Shown here: in pieces, positions 1 to 5,388 of the stretch | How the letters are laid out: each line of letters opens with the position of its first letter | Position numbering within the stretch: position 1 is the first letter of the stretch | Assembly: GCA_023434855.1 (NCBI GenBank) | Contig: JAEYSJ010000391.1 | Location: forward strand, 1 to 5,678 | Direction of reading: 5' to 3' | Length of the DNA stretch: 5,678 bases | Source: Bacillota bacterium | Lineage (GTDB): Bacteria; Bacillota_C; Negativicutes; JAEYSJ01 | Notes under the pieces: generated by a model | Told to the model about the DNA's origin: nothing | Seen by the model: the letters and a program-made list of their open reading frames with translations, nothing else | Databases searched by the model: none | Position numbers and translations under genes: made by a program

Positions 1-154
1 TAACAGCGGGATGATCATGCAAATGATGTTTACCTTTTTCTTCATTAATAATTATCCGGTCCATAATAAAGCTGGCAGGGGCTGTTTCTTTTTCCGGTGT
101 TGTCTTAAGTGTTTCGGGGAATCTTACATAGGAATGGTCGTACCTATAGGTCAC
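1..154 (-). CDS. Small protein of unknown function, truncated by the left edge of the window
   Basis: The open frame starts at a GTG and runs off the window after 51 codons. The start is chosen because a GAGGTG Shine-Dalgarno (161-166) lies 6 bases upstream. An in-frame GTG at 179-181 would overlap the stop of the preceding gene in a GTGA arrangement, but its ribosome site is poor. The visible part begins V-T-Y-R-Y-D-H-S-Y and is rich in charged residues. It has no signal peptide or membrane segment and ends in a His-rich stretch (H-H-L-H-D-H-P), which could be a metal-binding site or the start of a fold such as a cupin; this is a guess. It lies 23 bases downstream of another small minus-strand gene and probably shares its transcript. 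I do not recognise the family. Confidence 0.6.
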   Translation of the reverse strand, partial: MTYRYDHSYVRFPETLKTTPEKETAPASFIMDRIIINEEKGKHHLHDHPAV

Positions 155-177
155 CGGTATCACCTCACTAATAATTT

Positions 178-327
178 TCACTGATCTGGCAGTTCCTCAA
201 GTTTAATATCATCGTCGTATCTTAGTATAAGTTCACTGGCCGCATTAAAATAAGCGTCTTCATAATCAGTTCCGATTACGATATCTCCCGTAAAAGAGCC
301 GTTGCGCAGTATTCGAAAAACGGGCAT
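178..327 (-). CDS. Hypothetical 49-residue acidic protein
   Basis: This complete frame of 49 codons plus TGA starts with ATG, preceded by an AAAGGA ribosome site about 9 bases upstream. The protein begins M-P-V-F-R-I-L-R-N-G and ends in an acidic tail (YDDDIKLEELPDQ). The pattern suggests a short beta-hairpin (VFRILRNG / GDIVIGT) followed by a helix containing EDAYFNAASELILRY. There is no signal peptide or hydrophobic segment, so it should be cytosolic. It is the first gene of a probable two-gene minus-strand unit. I recognise no family. Support for coding is the clean ribosome site, tight spacing to the next gene and plausible amino-acid composition; the short length keeps confidence moderate. 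Confidence 0.6.
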   Translation of the reverse strand: MPVFRILRNGSFTGDIVIGTDYEDAYFNAASELILRYDDDIKLEELPDQ

Positions 328-401
328 TTGATATTGTCCTTTCTAATTGAAGTTTTTTCTATGCTCCCAAGTATTCCCGGTATCGTTCAAATAATTGACA
401 G

Positions 402-410
402 TGGTATACT
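402..410 (+). promoter_or_regulatory. Possible extended -10 promoter for the 28-codon microprotein
   Basis: TGGTATACT fits an extended -10 (TGn followed by TATACT, one mismatch to TATAAT). No good -35 sits 17 bases upstream. A TTGACA at 395-400 is too close to pair with it. Transcription would begin near 417, at the Shine-Dalgarno itself, giving an unusually short leader, so the true promoter may be elsewhere. Confidence 0.3.
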
Positions 411-427
411 ATGTTTGAGGTGATAAC

Positions 428-514
428 TTGCAAAGCCTGAATACATATCTCCGGTGCTTCATTCTGGTTGTCATTGTTAGAATTATTGGTAAAAGCATCG
501 TTTATTATTTTTAA
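428..514 (+). CDS. 28-residue hydrophobic membrane microprotein, TTG start
   Basis: The frame is TTG plus 27 codons and TAA. A GAGGTGAT at 417-424 is a perfect 8-base match to the 16S anti-Shine-Dalgarno, with GG seven bases before the TTG; the same element is used by the transpeptidase gene at 2511. The peptide starts (M)QSLNTYLRC, continues with a hydrophobic stretch (FILVVIV), then R-I-I-G-K and an aromatic tail (IVYYF). It therefore looks like one membrane or amphipathic helix interrupted by Arg and Lys. A strong terminator follows 20 bases after the stop, so the gene is a stand-alone unit. The pattern R..hydrophobic..R-I-x-G-K recalls, from memory, the first membrane segment of DUF421 (YetF-like) proteins, so it could be a remnant of such a gene. 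A short regulatory RNA is the other alternative. Confidence 0.5.
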   Translation: MQSLNTYLRCFILVVIVRIIGKSIVYYF

Positions 515-533
515 ACCGTTCTATTAAATTTGT

Positions 534-564
534 AAACGCGTCCTCCCGGGAGGGCGTTTTTTTT
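534..564 (+). terminator. Strong intrinsic terminator
   Basis: A GC-rich hairpin is followed by eight T residues (557-564). AAACGC (534-539) pairs with GCGTTT (554-559), then after a GT bulge CCTC (542-545) pairs with GAGG (550-553) around a CCGG loop. It ends the transcript carrying the 28-codon microprotein. The minus strand has no U-run, so it works on the plus strand only. Confidence 0.85.
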
Positions 565-599
565 ATTGTATCGGAATTTATAACTTTTCGGGCCTCATT

Positions 600-838
600 A
601 CGAGATTCCCATGCTGCAAAGCCGCACCACCAAATGTATGAAAGTGCTGGAGATTGCTTCACTCCGCTATGCTCGTTCGCAATGACATTTTAGGTTGTCA
701 TCGCGAGGAGGCGATAGCCGACGTGGCGATCCCATGCTTTAAGGCAGTAGACTTTCAGGTAGGAGGTACGACGAAGCAATTCCTGACTTGTTGCCGAAAA
801 GCAGGGAGATTGCTTCGCTCTGCTATGTTCGCATGATA
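600..838. repeat. Composite of degenerate intergenic inverted-repeat (REP-like) elements; no gene
   Basis: At least four related pieces lie here. Piece A (649-687) contains GGAGATTGCTTC and TCGCAATGACA. Piece B (about 695-737) contains TGTCATCGCGAGGAG and GTGGCGATCCC and is the approximate reverse complement of A across a short spacer. Piece C (770-783, GACGAAGCAATTCC) and piece D (804-838, GGGAGATTGCTTCGCTCTG) repeat the arrangement. A further similarity to B's outer end, CCCATGCTnnAAnGC, is seen near 607-622. This GAGATTGCTTCGCT... / ...TGTCATTGCGAGGAG type is a dispersed intergenic repeat I know from many unrelated bacterial genomes. A 60-codon frame at 654-836 lies wholly inside it and is not credited as a gene. 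Confidence 0.8.
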
Positions 839-859
839 GCAAGGTTCGCGTTGCGTTTT

Positions 860-1162
860 TTATGCTTGGCTTGCATACTGCATAATAACACTGTTAACAT
901 CATTGATGCGGCTTTCCGGCACGGAGGCTGTCAGAGTAACCCCTTGCGGATGGCCGCCAGGCACTAAATTGGAAATATTATTGTGGTTTGGGGAGAAGAG
1001 AGTCAGCCCGGCGATCGTTTCTGAGTCATAAATAGTTTGTTCCGTATTACCTGACGATCCGACGTGAACATTTGTTAAGCCCATTGATGCTAAATCATTT
1101 GCTGCGGCTTCGGCCTGCGAACGGGTGGAAAAAGTAAAAGCAATCGTTTTTATTTCAGCCAT
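860..1162 (-). CDS. Hypothetical 100-residue protein, probably expressed in the forespore
   Basis: The ATG start is set by a full AAGGAGG (1171-1177) eight bases upstream. The likely order is: strand (residues 4-12, IKTIAFTFS), an Ala-rich helix (13-28, with SQAEAAANDLASMG), strand (31-35), a Gly/Asn/Ser-rich middle (36-72), strand (73-80, GVTLTASV) and a final helix (82-97). This alternating pattern suggests a small ferredoxin-like fold, reminiscent of small general-stress proteins, but I cannot name the family. There is no signal peptide or membrane helix and no Cys or catalytic motif. It is monocistronic: downstream is the repeat region, upstream is the divergent protease gene. A sigma-G-like promoter directly precedes it, which implies expression in the developing spore. 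I see no convincing terminator. Confidence 0.8.
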   Translation of the reverse strand: MAEIKTIAFTFSTRSQAEAAANDLASMGLTNVHVGSSGNTEQTIYDSETIAGLTLFSPNHNNISNLVPGGHPQGVTLTASVPESRINDVNSVIMQYASQA

Positions 1163-1183
1163 TAATACTGCCTCCTTAATAAA

Positions 1184-1213
1184 TAGGATGGCACAATTTT
1201 ATTAGGGTATTCA
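1184..1213 (-). promoter_or_regulatory. Sigma-G-like (forespore) promoter for the 100-residue protein
   Basis: On the minus strand, TGAATA (1208-1213) is followed after exactly 17 bases by CATCCTA (1184-1190). The Bacillus subtilis sigma-G consensus is roughly TGAATA, 17-18 bases, CATACTA, so the -35 box fits fully and the -10 box differs in one base. The predicted start point lies almost on the AAGGAGG, giving a very short leader. No comparably good vegetative promoter is visible for this gene. Confidence 0.6.
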
Positions 1214-1350
1214 TTCTTTCTGTTACTATTTTTTAATCTTATTGTTAAATTGCTTTTTTACAGCCGTAGTCTACTAAACTGGGATTGCCTGTTTAAACTG
1301 TAATAAAATGATTATGATATGGGGATTGATAAAAGGGAGGGGGTATAGTA

Positions 1351-2451
1351 ATGGATAAAAAAATTCAATCCTTGTCTATTATTGCATGTATTGGCGTTCT
1401 TATCGGGTGTCTGCTCTTGACTGGCTGTGGAGGTGGTTTAAAGAAACCGTCACCGCAAGATCCGGCGCCACTGTCTAATTTGGTGGTTCCCCCGGCGCAG
1501 GGCAGTATTTCGGCAGCCCGCAACACTCCGGTCGTGCGGGCTGCACAGGCAGTTGGTCCCGCTGTTGTCGGCATTACCAATAAAGCGTATGCGCGGGATT
1601 TGTTTGATCGTCAGATGGCAGTTCAAGGTACTGGTTCAGGAGTGATTTTTGATGCCAATGGTTATATTGCGACAAATAATCATGTTGTGCAGGATGCGCA
1701 GGAAATTATCATAGCTTTGCCGGATGGCCGTACTTTGCCTGGAAAAGTACTGGGGACCGACCCGGTAACCGATCTGGCGGTGGTCAAGATTGAAGCATCC
1801 GGTCTACCTGCGGCAACTTTTGGCGATTCTGACGGTATAGCGGTGGGCGAGCCGGCCATAGCAATCGGCAACCCGTTGGGGCTGGAATTCAGCGGCAGTG
1901 TGACAGCAGGGGTTATCAGTGCACTTAACAGGTCAATCGAGATCGGTGACCGCCGGTTTAAGCTTATCCAGACCGATGCAGCCATTAATCCAGGCAACTC
2001 GGGCGGTGCGTTAGTTAATGCCGATGGCGCGGTTATTGGTATCAACAGTGCCAAAATTGCTGCTGCCGGTGTAGAGGGGATTGGTTTTGCCATCCCGATA
2101 AACAGTGCACGTCCTATTCTCCAATCGCTTATTGACAAGGGGCGGGTGGTAAGAGCGTATCTTGGCATCGGGCTGCTGGACAAAAATCTTATTGCCCAGT
2201 ACGGTTATAACGTTACTATCGATAAAGGCGTTTATGTGGCTAAAGTTGATAAGGCAGGGCCGGCAGCCGCAGCAGGTATTGCCGAAGGCGATGTTATCGT
2301 ATCTGTCGGAGGCACGGAAGTTAACAGTGTGGCTGATTTGCGTTCCATAATTGATGCTGAGCAGGTCGGTAGTGCTGTTGCTATTGGTCTTATGAGAAAT
2401 GGCGCACCAATGACCGTTAACGTGACATTAGAGGAGATGCCGGGCAAATAG
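1351..2451 (+). CDS. HtrA/DegP-type serine protease, membrane-anchored lipoprotein with one PDZ domain
   Basis: This is a 366-residue S1C-family protease that would degrade or process misfolded proteins outside the cytoplasmic membrane. Residues 1-26 form a lipoprotein signal peptide (KK, hydrophobic core, lipobox L-T-G-C with the lipidated Cys at 26), followed by a Pro/Ala-rich linker to about residue 60. The trypsin-like domain spans about 60-262 and has the full catalytic triad: His111 (in TNNHVV), Asp141 (in DPVTDLAVVKI) and Ser217 (in NPGNSGGAL). One PDZ domain covers about 266-362 (AYLGIG ... GPAAAAGIAEGDVIVSVGG). Many Firmicute HtrA proteins use an uncleaved membrane anchor, so the lipobox is a variation. 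The start has a GGGAGG (1335-1340) ten bases upstream. A weak TATGAT at 1313-1318 is the only -10 candidate seen. No terminator follows, so some read-through into the transpeptidase gene 59 bases downstream is possible. Confidence 0.95.
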   Translation: MDKKIQSLSIIACIGVLIGCLLLTGCGGGLKKPSPQDPAPLSNLVVPPAQGSISAARNTPVVRAAQAVGPAVVGITNKAYARDLFDRQMAVQGTGSGVIFDANGYIATNNHVVQDAQEIIIALPDGRTLPGKVLGTDPVTDLAVVKIEASGLPAATFGDSDGIAVGEPAIAIGNPLGLEFSGSVTAGVISALNRSIEIGDRRFKLIQTDAAINPGNSGGALVNADGAVIGINSAKIAAAGVEGIGFAIPINSARPILQSLIDKGRVVRAYLGIGLLDKNLIAQYGYNVTIDKGVYVAKVDKAGPAAAAGIAEGDVIVSVGGTEVNSVADLRSIIDAEQVGSAVAIGLMRNGAPMTVNVTLEEMPGK

Positions 2452-2463
2452 TTTGTTGAAAAA

Positions 2464-2492
2464 AACCATTAACTGGCTTGCTGCATAGGATA
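2464..2492 (+). promoter_or_regulatory. Sigma-K-like (mother-cell) promoter for the L,D-transpeptidase
   Basis: AACC (2464-2467) is followed after 16 bases by CATAGGATA (2484-2492). The sigma-K consensus is about mACm, 16-17 bases, CATAnnnTA, so both boxes match. A short inverted repeat, CTGCA (2481-2485) with TGCAG (2494-2498), overlaps the -10 and could be an operator or a leader hairpin. The predicted start lies next to the GAGGTGAT Shine-Dalgarno at 2500-2507. Confidence 0.55.
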
Positions 2493-2510
2493 GTGCAGTG
2501 AGGTGATTTA

Positions 2511-2846
2511 ATGGCTTATTCAATTACCGTTAACGTGCCGGCCAGGCGGCTTACACTTTACCGGGATGGTTCACCGGTAAAATCTTATCCGGTTGGTGTT
2601 GGTAAAATGCTTACCCCTACACCTGTAGGCAATTATCAGATAGTCAATAAGAGACCAAATCCCGGCGGACCTTTTGGTGTTTTATGGATGGGGCTGAGCA
2701 GGCCGCATTATGGCATTCACGGCACCAACGACCCGGCCTCAATTGGTCATTTCGTTTCCCATGGCTGTATACGGATGTACAATAGTGATGTGCTTGAACT
2801 TTCCCGGATGGTTTCTATCGGAACGCCGGTGCGAATCACAAATTAG
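2511..2846 (+). CDS. Minimal YkuD-type L,D-transpeptidase, no LysM domain and no signal peptide
   Basis: This 111-residue protein consists of little more than the YkuD catalytic domain, which forms or exchanges L,D cross-links in peptidoglycan. The signature is complete: H-Y-G-I-H-G-T-N (66-73) and S-H-G-C-I-R-M (83-89), with Cys86 as the acyl-accepting nucleophile. V-G-V-G-K and T-P-T-P-V-G-N-Y upstream and N-P-G-G-P-F-G (50-56) are also typical. From memory it resembles the catalytic half of Bacillus subtilis YkuD, a spore-associated enzyme that also lacks a classical signal peptide but has an N-terminal LysM, missing here. The ATG has a perfect GAGGTGAT (2500-2507) in front. The sigma-K-like promoter supports a mother-cell role, where the protein could reach the cortex without a secretion signal. 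Its stop lies 9 bases from that of the convergent vanW-family gene, with no terminator between. Confidence 0.93.
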   Translation: MAYSITVNVPARRLTLYRDGSPVKSYPVGVGKMLTPTPVGNYQIVNKRPNPGGPFGVLWMGLSRPHYGIHGTNDPASIGHFVSHGCIRMYNSDVLELSRMVSIGTPVRITN

Positions 2847-2855
2847 CCCTAAACC

Positions 2856-3686
2856 CTAAGTGCCTGGCAAACTCCATAAGTCCACAACAAGATATTTCGC
2901 ATCTTGCACTATGGCTCTAATCACAATTTTGTGACTGGTTGTATTGAGAAAACGAAAATCTTTGTCGGTAAAAGTAGTAGCGTCCCGGTCAGGCGGGACA
3001 TAAGTTACCGGCTGGGAATGAGGGTGTCGTTCGGTTACAGGCAATTTGGCTGCTAAAACAGCATTATATAGTGTAGAAGATACCTGGCACATCCCGCCTC
3101 CCAGTCCTTGCTCATGGCGCCCGTTTTCGCCAAAGATAGGGGCTTGTTTAAAACCGCGTTCTTCCGTAGGTTCGCCGGTAATGCGGTTGAAGGAGAATTC
3201 TTGTCCGGCACCCAGTATAGTATTGTTTATAAGCTTGGCGGTAAGCACAACATTATGCAACCTACCGGCGCTGTTATCCAAAATCGGCGAAGTGAAACTG
3301 CCGATTTTTTTTGCTGTAAATAATTGTTTACTCGTGATATCCGGCGGCAATTGTCTGTAAACAGCCTGAACTTGGCTATAGGGTGGAGCCTGCATGATCG
3401 CTGCCGTTGTAGCGGGAATATCTAGAGAACGGCCGGGCTTATCATTTAGTATTTCCCCGGTTGCGTTGTCAAATCTGGCGTTGTGGGGGCTATAAGCATT
3501 TTTTTCATTTATTTTTTTAAGTATCCCGGCAAGTTGCTCAGATGTAAGGCCGCCTACTTCCAGACCTTCCACTGAAACACCAGTCGCGACTTGTACCGCG
3601 GCTGGTTTTGGAGCAGGCGGTCTTAATCCGCAGGCGGAAAAAACTAGGGCAAAAGATAGAAATATGGTAATTAAAATTGTATTCAC
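2856..3686 (-). CDS. VanW-family lipoprotein
   Basis: The GTG at 3684-3686 is chosen because GGAGG (3693-3697) lies six bases upstream and the protein then begins with a signal peptide. The frame stays open to 3845, but that would run into the divergent ligase gene and bury the signal sequence. The product has 276 residues: a lipoprotein signal ending V-F-S-A-C (Cys19, with Phe at -3, tolerated but not ideal), a Pro/Ala linker, a region (about 35-95) resembling the PG_binding_4 domain that often precedes VanW (GVSVEGLEVGGLTSEQL; NDKPGRSLD), and the VanW domain (about 130-260). The domain includes the signature G-G-G-M-C-Q-V-S-S-T-L-Y-N (196-208) and Y-V-P-P-D-R-D-A-T. The family is named after vanW of glycopeptide-resistance clusters, is common in spore formers, and its biochemical role is unknown. 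No vanA/B/H/X genes are present, so this does not indicate vancomycin resistance. Confidence 0.9.
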   Translation of the reverse strand: MNTILITIFLSFALVFSACGLRPPAPKPAAVQVATGVSVEGLEVGGLTSEQLAGILKKINEKNAYSPHNARFDNATGEILNDKPGRSLDIPATTAAIMQAPPYSQVQAVYRQLPPDITSKQLFTAKKIGSFTSPILDNSAGRLHNVVLTAKLINNTILGAGQEFSFNRITGEPTEERGFKQAPIFGENGRHEQGLGGGMCQVSSTLYNAVLAAKLPVTERHPHSQPVTYVPPDRDATTFTDKDFRFLNTTSHKIVIRAIVQDAKYLVVDLWSLPGT

Positions 3687-3785
3687 TTTGTTCCTCCATA
3701 AATTGGCATTAATATTTATTAACTCTTCCGTCTTTTTCGCAATAGTATGGGGTAGCATTTTTGTTGCGGAAAGAAGGTGGAGAAA

Positions 3786-5246
3786 GTGAATGCCCTGCCA
3801 GAGCTGATAAATAATTTGGAGAATTATACGGGTATCACTTGCCATTCAGGTGAAGTTAAACCAGGAAATATTTTTGTGGCTATCCGTGGAAGAAGTGCAG
3901 ATGGCAATCTATATATTCCGGAAGCAGTGAGAAAAGGGGCGCAGGCGATAGTTACCGATTATCCGGACGGTGTACCGCTATCAGACATTCCGGTAATAGT
4001 GGTAGCTAACGCGCGCCAATCTCTTGCTGAGTTAGCGGCCCGGTTTTATGGTCATCCTTCCCGGAATTTAGCGGTAATCGGGGTTACCGGCAGCAACGGC
4101 AAAACAACGATTACAATGATGCTGGAACATATTTTTTATCATTATGGCTATAAGACCGGATTGATTGGCACTGTCCGGGTGAATACAGGCAACAGGTCCT
4201 TTGCCAGTAAACTTACAACCCCGGATGCCGCCAATTTGCAGTATTACTTAGCGGAAATGCGCAAGAATGGCATAACACATGTCCCCATGGAAGTATCGGC
4301 GCAGGGTGTGGATATGCGGCGTGTTGATGGTGTACATTTTGTGTGCGGTGTTTTGACTAATATTTGTCCGGACCATTTAGACTTTCACGGTGATTTTACC
4401 AACTACATAGCTGCCAAGCAGCGTTTTTTAAAACTGTTGGACTCGGCTACGCCGCTGGTGGTTAATACCGGTGTGCCTTATTGCCAGGAAATAGCTCAGG
4501 ATTATGCTGGTCCGGTAGTTTCGGCCGCAGTCAATGCACCGGCGGATATTTCAGCAAAGGTAATAAACATGACCCCCTACGGCAGTGATTTTGAGTTCAG
4601 AATAGACCAGCCGGTCATAATCCGGAATAGGTTGGTTTTTTCGCCTTATCATACGAACATGCGGTTAGCCATTCCCGGGCAGCATAATGTTGAAAACGCT
4701 TTATTAGCCGCGGTTGCCGCTCTGCTCCAGGATATACCGGTAAATGTGGTCACTGAAGCTCTCGCGACTTTTAAGGGAGTCGAGCGCCGGATGAATGTTC
4801 ACTATTTTGATGATATTACGTTGATTGATGATACTGCGCTTAATCCAGGCAGTATTCAGGCTGTTTTTAATACTGTACAAACTTTTCAGTACCGGCGGCT
4901 AATAGTAATAAATGCCATCCGGGGCAGACGGGGCAGGGCAATTAATGCCGCTAATGCCTCATGTCTTGCCCGATTGCAGAAAGAATTGTCATTTTCATTG
5001 GTAGTCACCGCGGCAAATGATCATGTATCTTTGTCCGATCTTGTTACCCCTGAAGAAGAAGATGCCTTTTTAGACGCACTTGTTGAGAGTCAAGCCGATC
5101 ATTTATATCTGGCTTCCTTAAAAGAGGCAATCTCGGCAGTCTTGGCAAAAGTTTGTTCCGGTGATATGATTATTTTGCTTGGTGCCCAGGGAATGGATAA
5201 CGGATATAACGTATTTTCATCTTTATTGTCGCAGAATGTTGGCTAA
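3786..5246 (+). CDS. MurE-like Mur ligase with a diverged C-terminal domain (substrate unknown)
   Basis: This cytosolic 486-residue ATP-dependent amide ligase has the three-domain Mur layout and MurE length. GTG 3786-3788 is preferred over GTG 3777 because AAGGTGG (3774-3780) is then five bases upstream. The N-terminal domain has V-K-P-G-N-I-F-V-A as in MurE. The P-loop is G-V-T-G-S-N-G-K-T-T (99-108, Lys106). TTPD (144-147), P-D-H-L-D-F-H-G (195-202), the carbamylation-type Lys211 in A-A-K, and G-Q-H-N-V-E-N-A-L (298-306) are present. Changes from MurE: S-S-H-A-L is S-A-Q-G-V (171-175), D-Y-A-H-x-P is D-T-A-L-N-P, the C-G-G-D-R-D loop is I-R-G-R-R-G, D-N-P-R (diaminopimelate contact) is A-N-D-H, and G-K-G-H-E is A-Q-G-M-D. 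It is thus probably a paralogue, not the housekeeping MurE. It stands alone, divergent from the vanW-family gene, with no other mur genes nearby. The promoter is unclear: TTAACT, 18 bases, TAGTAT (3743-3748) is a weak candidate. Confidence 0.88.
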   Translation: MNALPELINNLENYTGITCHSGEVKPGNIFVAIRGRSADGNLYIPEAVRKGAQAIVTDYPDGVPLSDIPVIVVANARQSLAELAARFYGHPSRNLAVIGVTGSNGKTTITMMLEHIFYHYGYKTGLIGTVRVNTGNRSFASKLTTPDAANLQYYLAEMRKNGITHVPMEVSAQGVDMRRVDGVHFVCGVLTNICPDHLDFHGDFTNYIAAKQRFLKLLDSATPLVVNTGVPYCQEIAQDYAGPVVSAAVNAPADISAKVINMTPYGSDFEFRIDQPVIIRNRLVFSPYHTNMRLAIPGQHNVENALLAAVAALLQDIPVNVVTEALATFKGVERRMNVHYFDDITLIDDTALNPGSIQAVFNTVQTFQYRRLIVINAIRGRRGRAINAANASCLARLQKELSFSLVVTAANDHVSLSDLVTPEEEDAFLDALVESQADHLYLASLKEAISAVLAKVCSGDMIILLGAQGMDNGYNVFSSLLSQNVG

Positions 5247-5282
5247 AGTTTATAATAGTCCGGTCATTTATTACTTTAGCCA
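5240..5282 (+). repeat. Ten-base inverted repeat spanning the end of the Mur ligase gene
   Basis: TGGCTAAAGT (5240-5249) and ACTTTAGCCA (5273-5282) are perfect reverse complements separated by 23 bases. The left arm contains the TAA stop of the ligase. No T-run follows, so it is not a standard intrinsic terminator, but it could form a 3'-end stem protecting the transcript or be a protein-binding site. Together with the rest of 5247-5388 it is the only structure seen in this gene-free stretch, apart from a palindrome ACCGGCCGGT at 5313-5322 between two T-rich runs. Confidence 0.5.
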
Positions 5283-5388
5283 GCATCGAAAACCAATATG
5301 CGCTCATTTTTTACCGGCCGGTTTTCTATTCTCCCGTATAGTGCAATATCTTTGCAATTATTTCCGGGAAAAAAGAGTGCTGCGTTGC

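Noticed and set aside
654..836. 60-codon open frame on the plus strand
   Set aside because: It lies entirely inside the inverted-repeat cluster, has no ribosome site, and its composition follows the repeat.
1301..1318. Possible Fur/PerR-like box upstream of the protease gene
   Set aside because: The region is AT-rich, matches the 15-base consensus at only about 11 positions, and lacks dyad symmetry.
1680..2183. 167-codon minus-strand frame inside the protease gene
   Set aside because: It is the antisense shadow of a well-supported HtrA gene with an intact catalytic triad.
2847..2859. CCCTAAACCCTAA, resembling a telomere repeat
   Set aside because: It is only two units in the short gap between convergent genes, part of it being the vanW-family stop; chance is sufficient.
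2856..3686. Vancomycin-resistance locus suggested by the VanW domain
   Set aside because: None of the genes that alter the peptidoglycan terminus is present, and VanW proteins are widespread in ordinary spore formers.
3687..3845. N-terminal extension of the VanW-family protein to an ATG at 3845
   Set aside because: It would overlap the ligase coding region and put the lipoprotein signal in mid-protein. The GTG at 3686 has an ideal ribosome site.
5251..5256. TATAAT just after the ligase gene, as a promoter
   Set aside because: The best -35 (TTGTCG) is 19 bases away and weak, and no gene follows before the tRNA promoter.
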